A stretch of DNA of 28,796 nucleotides from an uncultured Lachnospiraceae bacterium (GCA_910578115.1 CAJTPO010000056.1:1-28796); one strand, 5' to 3'. Positions 1 through 8,171 are shown, numbered from the stretch's first letter. The notes: generated from the letters alone by a model not told the origin. A program made the numbers and translations.

Positions 1-51
1 AAAAGTACACTTTTTAAAAAATGTGTCGGAAGATTGTATGGGGTCAGGGGT

Positions 52-1035
52 ATGGCGTGTGATTATGCAGTCGTAGTAGTGACATATAACAGATTGAAGC
101 TTTTGAAAGAATGTTTAGAGCAGGTTGAGGATCAGACGACCCCGGCAAAGAGGATCATTGTGGTAAATAACGCGTCTGAGGATGGCACGACGGAATATCT
201 GCAGGAATGTAAGGAGAGAAATCCTTATTATCGCGTGATCACATGCGCGGAAAATACAGGCGGTGCAGGCGGTTTTGCAAAGGGAATAGAGGCTGCTGCA
301 GAAGAAAAGACGGAATGTATCCTGCTGATTGATGACGATGCGATTCTGGCAGGCGATTATATGGAAAAGATTATGGCTGCCAGACAACATTACCCTGATT
401 ATAAGGCTTATGCAGGTGCGGTGATGACTAACGGCAGAATAGACATCTACCATCGCAGGAATATGGTAAGACCGGGACTTATGATGAAGAATTGCCCGGA
501 AAACTGTTATACGGGAGATAAGGTGGGACAGCCTTTTGCATGTGATATAGCGTCTTTTTGCGGCATGGTGATTGACAGGGAACTGATTGGAAAGGTCGGA
601 TTTCCCTGCGGCGATTATTTTCTGTGGTTTGATGATACGGAATATTCTATACGGATCAATCGTCACACACGGTTTTTGGTAATACCGGATGCACAGCTGG
701 ATCATAAGACTATGGCCAATGTAAGGCAATATCCGCATCGGCGATATGACTGGCGGGAGTATTACGGGATCAGAAACCGTATTATGTGTGTAAAAAGACA
801 TGGGAATCTATTGGACAGAGCAGTAAACGGTGCGGATATGTTCTGCCGGATCATATTTCGCAACTGGCTGTTTGGCATGATACATATGGATGATTATGAC
901 TGGGAATATGAAAAATGTCTGGTCAGAGAAGCTTACAGGGACGCAGGAGCGAAGGACAATATCCGGAAAGGAATTCCGGTTTTTGATAAAGTACATGCGC
1001 AAAAGACATGGAGAGGAGCACGGTTACAGAAGTGA
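52..1035 (+). CDS. GT2 galactofuranosyltransferase-like glycosyltransferase
   Basis: Cytoplasmic family 2 glycosyltransferase of 327 residues, probably adding a galactofuranose or related sugar to the growing surface glycan. The GT-A fold starts at once (VVVVTYNR near residue 15), followed by NTGGAGGF at 68-75 and the metal/nucleotide-binding DDD at 94-96. A late YYGIRNRI segment has a counterpart (YYIIRNRL) in the next gene. The NxGGxGGF motif is shared with mycobacterial GlfT1/GlfT2-type enzymes, which favours this over a generic GT2. I chose the ATG at 52 because a G-rich stretch lies just before it. A TTG at 34 is possible, and the frame is open to base 1, so the gene could begin outside the window. 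It overlaps the next gene by 28 bases. Substrate specificity is inference from the neighbouring glfT2-like gene and glf. Confidence 0.85.
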   Translation: MACDYAVVVVTYNRLKLLKECLEQVEDQTTPAKRIIVVNNASEDGTTEYLQECKERNPYYRVITCAENTGGAGGFAKGIEAAAEEKTECILLIDDDAILAGDYMEKIMAARQHYPDYKAYAGAVMTNGRIDIYHRRNMVRPGLMMKNCPENCYTGDKVGQPFACDIASFCGMVIDRELIGKVGFPCGDYFLWFDDTEYSIRINRHTRFLVIPDAQLDHKTMANVRQYPHRRYDWREYYGIRNRIMCVKRHGNLLDRAVNGADMFCRIIFRNWLFGMIHMDDYDWEYEKCLVREAYRDAGAKDNIRKGIPVFDKVHAQKTWRGARLQK

Positions 1036-2840
1036 AGATTCAGGATATTTTATGGCCAAAAGACGGAATATGTACGGATATAGAAATGTATTTCCACTCT
1101 AATTATAAGAGAAGCCTCCTCAAGGAAGCGTATACATGCATTCTGTTTCAAAAGGGGGGCGTCATTACGACAGACACCTATTTTAACAGTCTGACGATCG
1201 AAAAGTGGAGAAAATATACTAACGTAAGTACGATACAGCTCATCCTGTCTTTACAGGGAAGGTTTAACATAAGCCTCTGTTGGAAACAGAAAATAGAGGA
1301 CAGATATGTGGAAAGAGAACTGAAAAATATCACTGTGGATACGGACAGGCGGGCGGAGATCACGCTGGATTATCCGGAGGAGACGAAGGGGATGTTCTTT
1401 TTCCGGTTAGAAGCCGTCGAAAAGGGTGGGATATTTTTCGGGGGCTATTATGCTGCACAGATTCAGGAGGAAAAGATTCGGCCTGTTAAGCTTGGTATCG
1501 TGATCTGTACTTATAAAAGGGAAAAGTATGTGTGTGATAATGTCCGACTGTTGAATCAGGATATTATAGAGAATCCGGACAGTACGCTTTATGGAAGAGT
1601 GGAGGTATTTATTTCGGACAATGGACAGACGCTGGAGGAATATGGTCTTGCAAGTGAAAAGATACATATTGTCCGCAATAAAAATGCAGGCGGGGCGGGA
1701 GGATTTACAAGAGGATTGATAGAAATCTTAAAGCAGCCGGATAAGCACATCACGCATGCATTGCTGATGGATGATGATGTGGTGGTTGACACAGCCTCCC
1801 TGCTGCGTACGGCTGTCGTCCTTTCTCTGTTAAAAGAAGAATATATATCTGCTTTTATCGGCGGAGCCATGCTGCGGTCCGACCAGCGGAATGTGCAGAT
1901 TGAGTCGGGAGCTTCCTGGAATGCAGGCAATCTGGTGGCACTGAAAGCAAATCTGGATCTGCGTCTGTGGCAGAACTGTCTGATCAATGAACAGGAGGAG
2001 TATCGGGAATACAATGCGTGGTGGTACTGTTGTTTTCCCATGGAGCTGGTGAGGCCCGATAACCTGCCGCTGCCCATTTTCATCCGGGGAGATGATCTGG
2101 AATACGGCCTGCGCAACATGAAGACACTGATCCTGATGAATGGGATCTGTGTCTGGCATGAACCCTTTGAGAACAAGTATTCTTCCTTTCTGGAATACTA
2201 TATTATCCGCAACCGACTGATCGATAACAGCTTTCATTTTCCGGGCTGGGGCAGGAGGGAACTGATCCGGGAGCTGTTTCGGGAATACCGGCGTGAAGGG
2301 TATTTGTACAGGTATAAAAATGTTTCGCTGTATATGCGTGGCATCCGGGATTTCCTCAAGGGAATCGATTTTCTGGAACAGACGGATGCGGAGCAGCTTC
2401 ATAAAGAGATCATGGCATCCGGTTACAAGGCGGAGCTGGCGGAGCATCTTGGTGTGCCGTTTTTCTATCGGGAGTATGAACGGGGTTGTAAAGAGAATCA
2501 TTCTCTTCTGCATGAAGTGATACGAAAAATGACTTTGAACGGCTATCTGCTTCCGGCGAAGCATGTGCGGACGGTGCCTATGGCGAAGGCAAGACCGGAA
2601 TATGTCTGGCGGGCGAAGACAATTCTGTTCTATGACATTGTGGAGAATAAAGGGTTTGTCACGCACAGGAGTACAAGGACCTTTATCAGGCAGGGATTTG
2701 AGATGCTGGGAATGATGTTTGCCATTCTGATCAAATATGAAAAGGCGAAGAGGAGCTATATCGAGCGCGGGAATGAAATCAGGCAGTTGGCATTCTGGGA
2801 AAAATATCTTGAGATTGGAGAACAGGCGGATGAAATATGA
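1008..2840 (+). CDS. GlfT2-like galactofuranosyltransferase
   Basis: 610-residue enzyme with the architecture of mycobacterial galactan polymerase GlfT2 (about 637 aa): an N-terminal beta-sandwich region (1-160, including DTYFNSLTIEKWRKYT), a GT-A catalytic domain from about 163 and a helical C-terminus. Visible motifs are NAGGAGGF (226-233), the metal-binding DDD (255-257), a WW pair (338-339), the catalytic-type DD in RGDDLEYG (362-363) and H384 in WHEPFEN, in the order and spacing of GlfT2. The predicted role is transfer or polymerisation of galactofuranose from UDP-Galf on a lipid-linked acceptor at the inner membrane face. It is translationally linked to its neighbours, overlapping by 28 bases upstream and 11 bases with glf. 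The start could also be the GTG at 1032, which sits behind GAGAGGAG. Polymer linkage and length cannot be read from sequence. Confidence 0.9.
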   Translation: MERSTVTEVKIQDILWPKDGICTDIEMYFHSNYKRSLLKEAYTCILFQKGGVITTDTYFNSLTIEKWRKYTNVSTIQLILSLQGRFNISLCWKQKIEDRYVERELKNITVDTDRRAEITLDYPEETKGMFFFRLEAVEKGGIFFGGYYAAQIQEEKIRPVKLGIVICTYKREKYVCDNVRLLNQDIIENPDSTLYGRVEVFISDNGQTLEEYGLASEKIHIVRNKNAGGAGGFTRGLIEILKQPDKHITHALLMDDDVVVDTASLLRTAVVLSLLKEEYISAFIGGAMLRSDQRNVQIESGASWNAGNLVALKANLDLRLWQNCLINEQEEYREYNAWWYCCFPMELVRPDNLPLPIFIRGDDLEYGLRNMKTLILMNGICVWHEPFENKYSSFLEYYIIRNRLIDNSFHFPGWGRRELIRELFREYRREGYLYRYKNVSLYMRGIRDFLKGIDFLEQTDAEQLHKEIMASGYKAELAEHLGVPFFYREYERGCKENHSLLHEVIRKMTLNGYLLPAKHVRTVPMAKARPEYVWRAKTILFYDIVENKGFVTHRSTRTFIRQGFEMLGMMFAILIKYEKAKRSYIERGNEIRQLAFWEKYLEIGEQADEI

Positions 2841-3936
2841 TTATTTAATCGTGGGGGCCGGACTTTACGGAGCGGTGTTTGCGCATGAAGCGGCAGGTAA
2901 GGGCAAAAGCTGTCTGGTGATAGACAGACGGGATCATATAGCCGGCAACCTTTATACGAGAGAGACGGAAGGAATCCAGGTGCATGAATATGGAGCACAT
3001 ATTTTCCACACCTCGGAAAAAAGAATATGGGATTATGTAAACCAGTTTGCAGAGTTTAACAATTATATCAATTCTCCGGTGGCGGTGTATCAGGACGAAC
3101 TTTATAATCTGCCCTTTAACATGAATACATTCAGCAGAATGTGGGGGATCAGAACGCCGCAGGAGGCAAAAGAGAAGATTGCCGGCCAGATTGCAAACCT
3201 GCAGATCAAAGAACCAAAGAATCTGGAAGAGCAGGCGCTTTCACTTGTTGGCGAGGATGTATACCGAAAACTTGTAAAAGGGTATACGGAAAAACAGTGG
3301 GGACGGGACTGCACCGAGCTTCCGGCATTTATCATCAGACGGCTGCCCCTTCGATTCACCTATGACAATAATTATTTCAATGACAGATATCAGGGCATTC
3401 CCATTGGCGGGTATACGGCAATGATTGAAAAGATGCTGGAGCATGCCGAGGTGAAGCTGGGCATTGATTATCTGGAACACAAGGCGGAATTTGACGCCAT
3501 GGCAGAACGGGTCGTTTATACGGGACAGATTGACCGGTATTTCGACTATTGTGAGGGTGTGCTTGCATATAGAATGGTCCGTTTTGAACATGAGATCCTG
3601 GATTGTGATAATTATCAGGGAAATGCGGTCGTGAATTACACCGAACGTGAAGTGCCCTATACGAGGATCATAGAACATAAACATTTTGAGTTTGGAAAGC
3701 AGCCAAAGACCGTTATCTCCAGGGAATATCCAAGTGAGTGGCATAAGGGGGAGGAGCCTTACTATCCGGTCAATGATGAAAAGAATAATGTGATGTATGA
3801 GGCGTACCGGAAACTTGCGGCGAAAGAAAAGCATGTGGTTTTCGGAGGCAGGCTTGGCGAGTATCGGTATTATGACATGGATAAGGTGATCGGCAGGGCG
3901 CTTGAGGCGGCAGGACGTATTCTTTCAGGAATGTGA
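2830..3936 (+). CDS. glf: UDP-galactopyranose mutase
   Basis: FAD-dependent mutase converting UDP-galactopyranose to UDP-galactofuranose, the donor for the two upstream transferases. The product is 368 residues, the normal bacterial length. The N-terminus carries the FAD-binding VGAGLYG (residues 8-14) and then RDHIAGNLYT and HEYGAHIFHT, hallmarks of this family. Further on are the substrate-site stretch TEKQWGRD and the C-terminal FGGRLGEYRYYDMDKV. The start at 2830 gives MKYDYLIVGAG, puts GGAG nine bases upstream and overlaps the end of the previous gene by 11 bases, so the three galactan genes form one operon. Longer upstream readings in this frame lie inside the previous gene and are unlikely. 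Confidence 0.97.
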   Translation: MKYDYLIVGAGLYGAVFAHEAAGKGKSCLVIDRRDHIAGNLYTRETEGIQVHEYGAHIFHTSEKRIWDYVNQFAEFNNYINSPVAVYQDELYNLPFNMNTFSRMWGIRTPQEAKEKIAGQIANLQIKEPKNLEEQALSLVGEDVYRKLVKGYTEKQWGRDCTELPAFIIRRLPLRFTYDNNYFNDRYQGIPIGGYTAMIEKMLEHAEVKLGIDYLEHKAEFDAMAERVVYTGQIDRYFDYCEGVLAYRMVRFEHEILDCDNYQGNAVVNYTEREVPYTRIIEHKHFEFGKQPKTVISREYPSEWHKGEEPYYPVNDEKNNVMYEAYRKLAAKEKHVVFGGRLGEYRYYDMDKVIGRALEAAGRILSGM

Positions 3937-3969
3937 AATTAAATTACAAAGATATATACCAGAGTACTA

Positions 3970-3984
3970 TGCATTGGAAATGCA
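3970..3984. promoter_or_regulatory. small palindrome in the glf-wecE gap
   Basis: TGCATT-GGA-AATGCA is a perfect 6-bp inverted repeat in the 78-base gap between glf and the aminotransferase gene. The gap also has the ribosome site AAGGAG at about 4003-4008 for the next gene. It marks the junction between the galactan genes and the AT-richer decoration module. Operator function is only a guess. Confidence 0.2.
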
Positions 3985-4014
3985 GATCGGTGCAACGGGA
4001 TAAGGAGTAGAAAC

Positions 4015-5145
4015 ATGGTTAACTTTAATGTACCGCCAGCAGTCGGTGAAGAATTTGAATTTATAAAAGATGCCATCGCATCCGGAAAGATTTGTGGCGA
4101 CGGTAAATACACACATATGTGCAATAACTGGATAAAAGAGAAAACAGATTCGGCAGGAGTTCTGCTGACTACATCGTGTACACATGCAACAGAGCTGGCA
4201 GCGATTCTATGTGATATTAAGGCTGGGGATGAAGTCATTATGCCATCCTATACGTTTGTTTCGACAGCAGATGCATTTGTTTTACGAGGAGCCAGAGTTG
4301 TTTTCGTAGATATCAGACCGGATACGATGAATATCGATGAGAATTTGATCGAGTCTGCTGTTACAGAAAGGACAAAAGCAATCGTGCCGGTTCATTATGC
4401 AGGGGTTGCCTGTGAAATGGATAAGATCATGGAACTTGCGAAGAAATATCATCTTCATGTGATAGAGGATGCGGCGCAGGGCATGATGGCATCCTATAAA
4501 GGACAGCAGCTGGGTGCGATTGGCGATATTGGATGCTACAGTTTTCATGAGACAAAGAACTTCAGCATGGGAGAGGGCGGTGCAATTCTGTTAAAAGATG
4601 GGAAAATGCTGGAGGAGGCAGAGATCATCAGAGAGAAAGGTACGAATCGAAGTAAATTTTTCAGAGGACAGATTGATAAATATACATGGGTGGCTGCAGG
4701 TTCCTCCTATCTGCCGAGTGAATTAAATGCGGCGTATCTATGGGCACAGCTTCTGAAAGCGGATGAGATCTATGATAATCGGATGATTTCCTGGAACAGA
4801 TATTATGAAGAACTGCGTGAGCTGGCAGATGATGGATTCATTGAACTGCCATATGTTCCGGAAATGTGCAGACATAATGCACATATGTTCTACATCAAAT
4901 CGAAAGATCTGGATGAAAGGACGAGGCTTATCTCATACCTGAAAGAAAGAGGTGTTATGGCAGTATTCCATTATATTCCTCTGCATACAGCTCCAGCAGG
5001 ACAAAAATACGGTGAGTTTAGAGGAGAAGACAAATATACTACGGCAGAAAGTGAACGTCTTGTAAGGCTACCATTGTATTACGGACTCAAAGAGCAGGAT
5101 CAGGAAAAAGCAATCTGTTCGGTCAGAGATTTTTATAAAAAGTGA
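4015..5145 (+). CDS. wecE: dTDP-4-amino-4,6-dideoxygalactose transaminase (WecE/RffA type)
   Basis: PLP-dependent sugar aminotransferase of the DegT/DnrJ/EryC1/StrS family. It converts dTDP-4-keto-6-deoxy-D-glucose plus glutamate to dTDP-4-amino-4,6-dideoxy-D-galactose (dTDP-Fuc4N). From memory the 376-residue protein is a near line-by-line match to E. coli WecE, which has the same length: CGDG at 28-30, MPSYTFVSTADAFVLRGA at 76-93, RPDTMNIDE, VHYAGVACEMD, EDAAQG at 151-156, the PLP lysine K181 in SFHETKN, and FHYIPLH near the C-terminus. AAGGAG lies seven bases before the ATG. No RmlA or RmlB homologue is in the window, so the keto-sugar donor must come from elsewhere. The close resemblance to an enterobacterial enzyme suggests horizontal spread, which is inference. 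Confidence 0.93.
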   Translation: MVNFNVPPAVGEEFEFIKDAIASGKICGDGKYTHMCNNWIKEKTDSAGVLLTTSCTHATELAAILCDIKAGDEVIMPSYTFVSTADAFVLRGARVVFVDIRPDTMNIDENLIESAVTERTKAIVPVHYAGVACEMDKIMELAKKYHLHVIEDAAQGMMASYKGQQLGAIGDIGCYSFHETKNFSMGEGGAILLKDGKMLEEAEIIREKGTNRSKFFRGQIDKYTWVAAGSSYLPSELNAAYLWAQLLKADEIYDNRMISWNRYYEELRELADDGFIELPYVPEMCRHNAHMFYIKSKDLDERTRLISYLKERGVMAVFHYIPLHTAPAGQKYGEFRGEDKYTTAESERLVRLPLYYGLKEQDQEKAICSVRDFYKK

Positions 5146-5185
5146 TAGAAGTCAATATGGGCTGCGGACAAAAAGGAAGAGGATT

Positions 5186-5599
5186 ATGGATATGCGGTTT
5201 GACGAGTTGTATATAGGGCAGGAATACAGTAAAGCATTTCAGGTAACAGAGGAGAAAGGACTTGCATTTGCGGAAGTTTCACAAGATTATAATTTACTCC
5301 ATCTGGATGAAGAATATGCCAGAAGTACAATGTTTCGGGGAAAAATTGCACATGGTATGTTAGCAGCCAGTTTTATTTCCGGTGTGCTTGGAAATGATTT
5401 TCCTGGATCGGGGACTGTATATCTGAGTCAGGAGCTGCAATTTGTTCGGCCCGTGCGGTATGGAGATGAGATCTCTGTCATTGTTAAAATAGAGGAGATG
5501 GACAGAGAAACAAGGAAGATTAAGTTAAGTACCGTCTGCAGAAATCAAGTTGGTAAGAATGTTGTGGAAGGTTATGCGTACATCATGAAGAAAGGGTAA
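5186..5599 (+). CDS. MaoC-like (R)-hydratase, single hot-dog domain
   Basis: 137-residue single hot-dog fold protein of the MaoC / (R)-specific enoyl-CoA hydratase (PhaJ) group. The hydratase motif is visible as FAEVSQDYNLLHLDEEYA (28-45), with the expected catalytic Asp34 and His39, followed by FRGKIAHGMLAASFISG, typical of the dimer-forming helix. Family members add water to trans-2-enoyl-CoA to give (R)-3-hydroxyacyl-CoA in the cytosol. It lies 40 bases after wecE and 3 bases before a GNAT acyltransferase, so a plausible job is to supply a 3-hydroxyacyl-CoA for N-acylation of Fuc4N. The Bacillus anthracis anthrose operon likewise pairs an enoyl-CoA hydratase with an aminotransferase and an acyltransferase. 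The domain call is firm; the role in sugar acylation is inference. Confidence 0.85.
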   Translation: MDMRFDELYIGQEYSKAFQVTEEKGLAFAEVSQDYNLLHLDEEYARSTMFRGKIAHGMLAASFISGVLGNDFPGSGTVYLSQELQFVRPVRYGDEISVIVKIEEMDRETRKIKLSTVCRNQVGKNVVEGYAYIMKKG

Positions 5600-5602
5600 A
5601 AA

Positions 5603-6517
5603 ATGCAAAAGAGTGTATTTATTGATGATAATTTACTGTTGGGAGATTGCTATATAAAAAGAGAGTATGGAACATTAAAGGAAAAAATCATCGGGGGGGG
5701 GTATGATGCGACAGATGCCCTGGTGGAAGAAGGCGAGTTATTCGGATTCCATATTACGAAAAACCATAATGTTTCACAGATTTATGGGATGGACTGTTAT
5801 GTTGTAAGATTTATTTTTTCGGGTGTTTCACAGATGCATGATAACAGGCAGGAGCAGATACTGTGCCAATTGCTGAATAAGCTGAAACATTATATCGATT
5901 CCCATAAAGGTTATTATAATTTAAGGATTCCCTCACATATTGTGGATTTAATTAAGGCACTGAATCTGACATTTTTGAATCCAATCTTTTGTGGTGGAAC
6001 GGTAGAAGAATTGATCCATGGTAAGTATGTGGATGATTGTAATACAAATAATTTGGCGATAGAATTTGCGGATCGGCAGTATATTGAGAAATACAAAGAA
6101 GAACTGTTAACGATGACACTGGAATCTTTTGAGACTTATCAAGGACAGTATCACATTTCCGGAGTCACTCAGAATAAGGCCGGACTTATTTATGAAAATT
6201 GGATCAGGGAAACATTGGAAGCGCGAAATAATGAGAAATGTGCTGTAGCCAGGATCCATGAGGCGCCAATCGGGTTTGTTACAATAAAAGAGACAGATAA
6301 AGCTGTGGAGGGCGTTTTATCAGCGGTCGCTTCTAAGGACAGAAAACTGGGTGCCTATAAAGCAATGATAGCATATCTGATCAATTATGCAAATCAGAAA
6401 GAGAAGAGCTTTGTGACCAGTACACAATTTGATAATTTTATTGTGCAGGGAGTGTGGAATTCGTTGGGATTAAAGCCGTTTTATTCTATCTACAACATCC
6501 ATATTGATAACAGATAA
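5603..6517 (+). CDS. two-domain GNAT acyltransferase, probable dTDP-Fuc4N N-acyltransferase
   Basis: 304-residue protein with a C-terminal GNAT fold (about 155-302): a beta4-like AVARIHEAPIGFVTI (215-228), an acyl-CoA loop SKDRKLGAYKAM (244-255) and a closing TQFDNFIVQGVWNSLGLKPF (274-293) resembling the end of WecD/RffC, the dTDP-Fuc4N acetyltransferase. The N-terminal 150 residues form a second alpha/beta region that I cannot name, and make it longer than WecD (about 224 aa). Position after wecE and maoC predicts transfer of acetyl or 3-hydroxyacyl to the 4-amine. It has its own ribosome site (AAAGGG) and starts 3 bases after the hydratase. A G9 run at codons 31-33 makes the gene prone to slippage: one added G gives a stop (GTA TGA) immediately, one lost G gives a stop roughly 35 codons later. 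Confidence 0.75.
   Translation: MQKSVFIDDNLLLGDCYIKREYGTLKEKIIGGGYDATDALVEEGELFGFHITKNHNVSQIYGMDCYVVRFIFSGVSQMHDNRQEQILCQLLNKLKHYIDSHKGYYNLRIPSHIVDLIKALNLTFLNPIFCGGTVEELIHGKYVDDCNTNNLAIEFADRQYIEKYKEELLTMTLESFETYQGQYHISGVTQNKAGLIYENWIRETLEARNNEKCAVARIHEAPIGFVTIKETDKAVEGVLSAVASKDRKLGAYKAMIAYLINYANQKEKSFVTSTQFDNFIVQGVWNSLGLKPFYSIYNIHIDNR
5693..5701 (+). repeat. G9 homopolymer in the acyltransferase gene
   Basis: Nine consecutive G residues encode Gly31-Gly33 near the 5' end of the GNAT gene, inside otherwise AT-rich DNA. The gene is in frame (ON) at G9; G8 and G10 both truncate it. Position near the start of a surface-glycan gene is typical of contingency loci that switch by slipped-strand mispairing. 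Confidence 0.85.
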
Positions 6518-6554
6518 TTCAAAGTTTTTGGATTGAAAAAAGGTAAGGAAGAGG

Positions 6555-7493
6555 ATGGGTATGAAGATTTCTTTTGTTATTCCCTGTTATCGGTCAGAGA
6601 ATACTTTAGAGGCAGTGGTAGATGAGATTAAGGAGAAAATGGCGTTACTGCGGAATTACGAGTATGAGATAATTCTGGTAAATGACTGTTCGCCAGATAA
6701 TACTTTTGCCGTTATTCGCAGATTATGTGCGGAGAATGAAAATATCATTGGGCTTGATCATGCAAAAAACTTTGGACAGCATGCCGCGTTGATGGCGGGA
6801 TTTCATTATGCGACAGGAGATACGATCGTATGTCTGGATGACGATGGACAGACACCGGCGGATGAAGTGGATAAGCTGCTGGATAAAATTGAAGAAGGAT
6901 ATGATGTCGTGTATGCAGCTTATGAAAGCAAAAGACATTCTTTGTTCCGAAATATCGGCAGTAATTTAAATCGAAAAATGACGGAAGTGATGTTGGGAAA
7001 GCCGAAAGAACTGTATATATCAAGTTATTTTGCAGCAAAAAGATTTGTTGTTGAGGAGATGGTGAAGTACCATAATGCCTATCCGTATGTCATAGGTCTT
7101 GTTTTGCGCACTACGAAGAATATATGTAACGTGACAGTAGAGCACAGGGACAGGATGGAGGGAACATCTGGGTATTCTTTTAAGAAACTTGTGGCGTTGT
7201 GGATAAATGGATTTACCTCCTTTTCGGTGGTGCCACTCAGAATCGCATCATATGGTGGAGGTTTTGTGGCAATTACGGGATTTTTGTATGCGGTTTATAC
7301 AGTGGTCGCAAAGATATGCGATCCAAACAGAGTGATAGGATGGAGCTCCACAATTGCCGCGATGATGATTCTGGGAGGAATGATATTGCTTGTGTTGGGG
7401 ATGATTGGGGAATATATCGGACGTATCTACATAAGTCTAAACAATTCACCACAGTATGTGATAAGAACGGTTATTGATCATGAAAAAGTATAA
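6555..7493 (+). CDS. ArnC/GtrB-like undecaprenyl-phosphate glycosyltransferase
   Basis: 312-residue GT2 membrane enzyme. The N-terminal catalytic domain has FVIPCYRSENTLE, LVNDCSPDNT (41-50) and CLDDDGQTPADE (DDD 95-97). Two C-terminal transmembrane helices follow (about 228-255 and 265-290), with GEYIGRIYISLNNSPQYVIR after them, the layout of ArnC, GtrB, DPM1-like and CsbB enzymes. These transfer a sugar from a nucleotide donor to polyprenyl phosphate on the cytoplasmic face. Given the upstream wecE-maoC-GNAT genes, the likely donor is the N-acylated dTDP-Fuc4N. The last 14 bases overlap the next gene, the first of two ArnE/ArnF-like flippase genes. The start at 6555 follows AAGGAAGAGG; a second ATG at 6561 is equally usable. 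Fold and topology are firm, the sugar is inferred. Confidence 0.88.
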   Translation: MGMKISFVIPCYRSENTLEAVVDEIKEKMALLRNYEYEIILVNDCSPDNTFAVIRRLCAENENIIGLDHAKNFGQHAALMAGFHYATGDTIVCLDDDGQTPADEVDKLLDKIEEGYDVVYAAYESKRHSLFRNIGSNLNRKMTEVMLGKPKELYISSYFAAKRFVVEEMVKYHNAYPYVIGLVLRTTKNICNVTVEHRDRMEGTSGYSFKKLVALWINGFTSFSVVPLRIASYGGGFVAITGFLYAVYTVVAKICDPNRVIGWSSTIAAMMILGGMILLVLGMIGEYIGRIYISLNNSPQYVIRTVIDHEKV

Positions 7494-7830
7494 ATACATT
7501 CTATTACTGCACACTCTTTTGGCAGTATATTCCATGTCGGGAATTGCGTCAAAGTATGCTGCGCAGCAGACATTTTTATCTGGGGCATTCTGTCTGTTGT
7601 ATGGCATTGTGATGCTGTTGTTAGTTTTCTATGCGGTATTTTGGCAGCAGATCATCAAGAAGATGTCTCTGATTACGGCCTATGCCAACAAAGCGGTAAC
7701 TGTTGTGTGGGGGATTGTCTGGGGATTGTTATTTTTTGAGGAGCCTCTTGGTTTTTGGAAGATTACAGGCGCTGTGGTGATTGTCATCGGAGTGTATATT
7801 GTAGTGTCAAGTGAGGAGCATATGCCATGA
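7480..7830 (+). CDS. small EamA/SMR membrane protein, ArnE/ArnF-like flippase subunit A
   Basis: 116-residue, four-helix membrane protein (helices near 6-26, 35-55, 66-86 and 92-110). The LLFFEEPLGFWKITGAVVIVIGVYIV stretch is split here by a Glu-Pro, typical of the EamA/SMR fold. E. coli ArnE and ArnF, the proposed flippase for undecaprenyl-phosphate-Ara4N, are small paired proteins of this kind placed with arnC. Here too the gene overlaps the ArnC-like gene by 14 bases and is followed by a second SMR gene. Predicted role is half of a heteromer that flips the lipid-linked sugar outward. The ATG at 7480 was preferred over an upstream TTG at 7474. A multidrug-export role as in EmrE is possible by fold but unlikely by context. 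Confidence 0.8.
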   Translation: MKKYKYILLLHTLLAVYSMSGIASKYAAQQTFLSGAFCLLYGIVMLLLVFYAVFWQQIIKKMSLITAYANKAVTVVWGIVWGLLFFEEPLGFWKITGAVVIVIGVYIVVSSEEHMP

Positions 7831-8171
7831 GATGTATATATATTGTGCTCTTTTTGCTGTCTGTGCTGATTGCAGCTGTGTCACAGATTTTACTGAAGAT
7901 AAGCGCAAATAGACAGTATACATCCAGAACAAAAGAATATCTGAATGTAGGAGTGATCGCAGCATACGCGATATTTTTCCTGTCGAGCCTACTGACAGTT
8001 CTGGCATATCGTGGTGTACCACTTTCTATGGGACCGGCATTAGAAGCGACAGGGTATTTATGGGTAACTATTCTGGGAAGAGTGATCTTGAAAGAACGGG
8101 TTAATATCCGGAAAATATTCGGACTTGCGGTGATCGTGTTCGGAGTGATCTTATCGGGAATTTCGAAATAG
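7827..8171 (+). CDS. small EamA/SMR membrane protein, ArnE/ArnF-like flippase subunit B
   Basis: 114-residue four-helix protein. The N-terminal helix includes AVSQILLKISA, a signature region of SMR-type proteins, and the third and fourth helices carry LEATGYLWVTILGRVILKER and GLAVIVFGVILSG. It starts in an ATGA overlap with the stop of the preceding SMR gene, so the two are translationally coupled, as expected of an obligate heterodimer. It is predicted to be the partner in outward flipping of the polyprenyl-phosphate-linked aminosugar. The two paralogues share little obvious identity, which also fits an asymmetric pair. Confidence 0.8.
   Translation: MRCIYIVLFLLSVLIAAVSQILLKISANRQYTSRTKEYLNVGVIAAYAIFFLSSLLTVLAYRGVPLSMGPALEATGYLWVTILGRVILKERVNIRKIFGLAVIVFGVILSGISK

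Noticed and set aside
1155..1160. G6 runs (also near 10701 and 16031) as contingency tracts.
   Set aside because: Six Gs are too short for efficient slippage and occur in ordinary coding context.
7480..8171. EmrE-type multidrug efflux pair.
   Set aside because: Paired SMR fold would allow it, but overlap with an ArnC-like gene and a following GT-C-like gene fits a lipid-sugar flippase much better.
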